Shown piece by piece: positions 63,791-64,000 of a stretch of 64,000 nt of DNA (its first letter is position 1; the number at the start of each line of letters is the position of its first letter). The notes beneath the pieces were generated by a model. That model did not search any database and was not told where the DNA came from. It was given only the letters and a program-made list of their open reading frames with translations. The stretch is taken from positions 1,353,501-1,417,500 of the forward strand of contig JANJXV010000152.1 of the NCBI GenBank assembly GCA_024803745.1. The letters are read 5' to 3'. Origin of the DNA: Megascapheus bottae (Eukaryota; Chordata; Mammalia; Rodentia; Geomyidae). A program made the position numbers and the translations under genes.

Positions 63791-64000
63791 ACTTCAAAAG
63801 ATATGGGCACCAAAAGAGATGGATTTTACTTTCAGCATTTAAGTATAAGGTAGTATAGGAATTCTTATGACAAAACTATAAGGTTTCCAAAGCAAAGATT
63901 TCTTTAGTAGACAGCAATCATTTTGCTGAATGAATAAACTATAGCTGAAGCCTGTTTAACTTTTGGTGATTTATTGTGCTTTTGCCCTTTTGTAGACAAG
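63791..64000. other. unrecognised unique DNA
   Basis: A/T-rich sequence to the end of the window with nothing recognised. Confidence 0.4.

Noticed and set aside
1..64000. Naming the species
   Set aside because: The SINE types point to Geomyoidea from memory of published families, but nothing in the window separates kangaroo rat, pocket mouse and pocket gopher.

Overview
This window is mammalian, almost certainly rodent, intergenic DNA made largely of nested retrotransposons. I recognise no host gene, exon, tRNA, rRNA or CRISPR array. The taxonomic clue is the SINE content. About twenty copies are dimers of an ID-like (tRNA-Ala-type) left unit joined to a right unit beginning around 'agtggtgctgtggctcaa'. 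As I recall, this is the IDL-Geo family described from Geomyoidea (kangaroo rats, pocket mice, pocket gophers). A second, equally common SINE joins a B1/7SL-like head ('cctgtaatcctagctactcaggaggctgag') to the same right unit, as in B1-dID elements. The species cannot be settled from here.

Bases 1-27987 are a mosaic of 5'-truncated L1 tails on both strands, about 40 SINEs (several nested or in runs), microsatellites often growing from SINE tails, a MaLR-like LTR fragment, one MIR-like relic and stretches of unrecognised unique DNA. The longest simple repeat is a purine tract of about 830 bp (22935-23768). A GC-rich unique patch lies at 15000-15740.

Bases 27988-34460 hold ERV-1 on the minus strand. 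It is a betaretrovirus-like provirus with dUTPase, DTGAD protease, G-patch, YMDD reverse transcriptase and integrase, plus a D-type env with a CWLC motif and a CX6CC motif. It keeps only its 3' LTR and stops within gag where L1 sequence begins.

Bases 34465-48508 hold two near-full-length sense L1s, one inside the other. L1-A (34465-39857 plus 46782-48508) is split in ORF2 by L1-B (39868-46781), with a 10-bp target duplication at both ends. Their 5' UTR heads are unrelated although the rest is clearly homologous. Both are broken.

Bases 48510-62935 hold a three-layer nest. ERV-3, a gammaretrovirus-like provirus on the minus strand with a tRNA-Gly-type primer site, interrupts a B1-type SINE. 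ERV-2, a complete K/betaretrovirus-like provirus on the plus strand with two LTRs, a tRNA-Lys-type primer site and a perfect 6-bp target duplication, then landed in U3 of the ERV-3 3' LTR. All viral genes carry stops, frameshifts or deletions. The implied order is SINE, then ERV-3, then ERV-2; older L1, then L1-B.

The last kilobase is unique DNA with two worn SINE fragments. I do not see a new gene system. The interest lies in the nesting, the chimeric elements and the SINE module sharing.
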